Positions 32,822-32,987 of a stretch of 32,987 nt of DNA are shown piece by piece. Origin of the DNA: Cellulosilyticum sp. (GTDB lineage Bacteria; Bacillota; Clostridia; Lachnospirales; Cellulosilyticaceae); contig SVDC01000030.1 of assembly GCA_015058045.1 (NCBI GenBank), positions 1-32,987 on the forward strand, in the 5' to 3' direction. Below the pieces are notes generated by a model, which saw only the letters and a list, made by a program, of their open reading frames with translations, made no database searches and was not told the origin of the DNA. The position numbers and the translations under genes are program-made. Numbering within the stretch: position 1 is the first letter of the stretch; the number at the start of each line of letters is the position of its first letter.

Positions 32822-32987
32822 TTTCTTACCTCCAAATAAAAAATATTTCTCACTTATTATGTGAGTCCTATAAAATATTATACCTGACTGTTTTATAAAC
32901 AACGCAAACATTAGAACTGCCTTATAAACTCAAAATATTATAGAATCATCTCATAGTCTAGATAATCCCCAGAAAATTTGGAAGTAC

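Overview
The window is A+T-rich and carries strong AGGAGG-type ribosome-binding sites, a T-box leader, a pyrophosphate-type phosphofructokinase and Firmicute-type gene content. It looks like chromosome from a low-GC, probably spore-forming member of the Clostridia. The Lachnospirales (for example a Cellulosilyticum relative) is my guess; the genus is inference only.

The most striking region is 1-4863. The gene for DNA polymerase III alpha subunit (dnaE, minus strand) is split by a 3139-nt group II intron (78-3216). The intron boundaries can be read to the base: the 5' end is GTGCG, a 34-nt domain V lies at 138-171, and the 3' end is AT. The exons join in frame exactly after the codon for the third catalytic aspartate (KMD|FLGLR). 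The intron has an intact reverse transcriptase/maturase/HNH protein. Between that gene and domain V it also carries a separate small membrane-anchored protein gene with its own extended -10 promoter and a perfect palindrome over that promoter. Two candidate EBS/IBS pairings to the 5' exon (7 and 8 bp) can be read by eye.

4959-10228 is a regulated export locus. A TetR-type repressor is divergent from an operon of an MMPL/RND transporter and a secreted coiled-coil-like protein. Two similar 16-bp dyad sites flank the operon promoter. A bidirectional terminator separates this from a class I-type aminotransferase (minus), whose promoter overlaps a perfect 30-bp palindrome. Next come a polytopic membrane protein and pheS-pheT behind a phenylalanine T-box with a UUC specifier.

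16.7-25.5 kb runs on the plus strand: PPi-dependent phosphofructokinase, a tyrA-aroA aromatic amino acid pair, a secreted protein with a copper-amine-oxidase-like N-terminal domain, a manganese-type superoxide dismutase fused to an Asn/Tyr/Gly-rich N-terminal region, a DEAD-box helicase and a Bcp-type peroxiredoxin. One small unknown gene in this part lies on the minus strand.

25.5-33 kb is all on the minus strand and looks like accessory DNA. It has an exported cell-wall amidase coupled to a zinc-ribbon/YARHG membrane protein, a GNAT acetyltransferase, a HIT protein, a HEAT-like protein, an ANT(6)-type adenylyltransferase, several small unknown proteins, and three broken GNAT genes (one 5'-truncated, one frameshifted, one reduced to a C-terminal tail). 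No tRNA, rRNA, CRISPR array or insertion sequence was seen.
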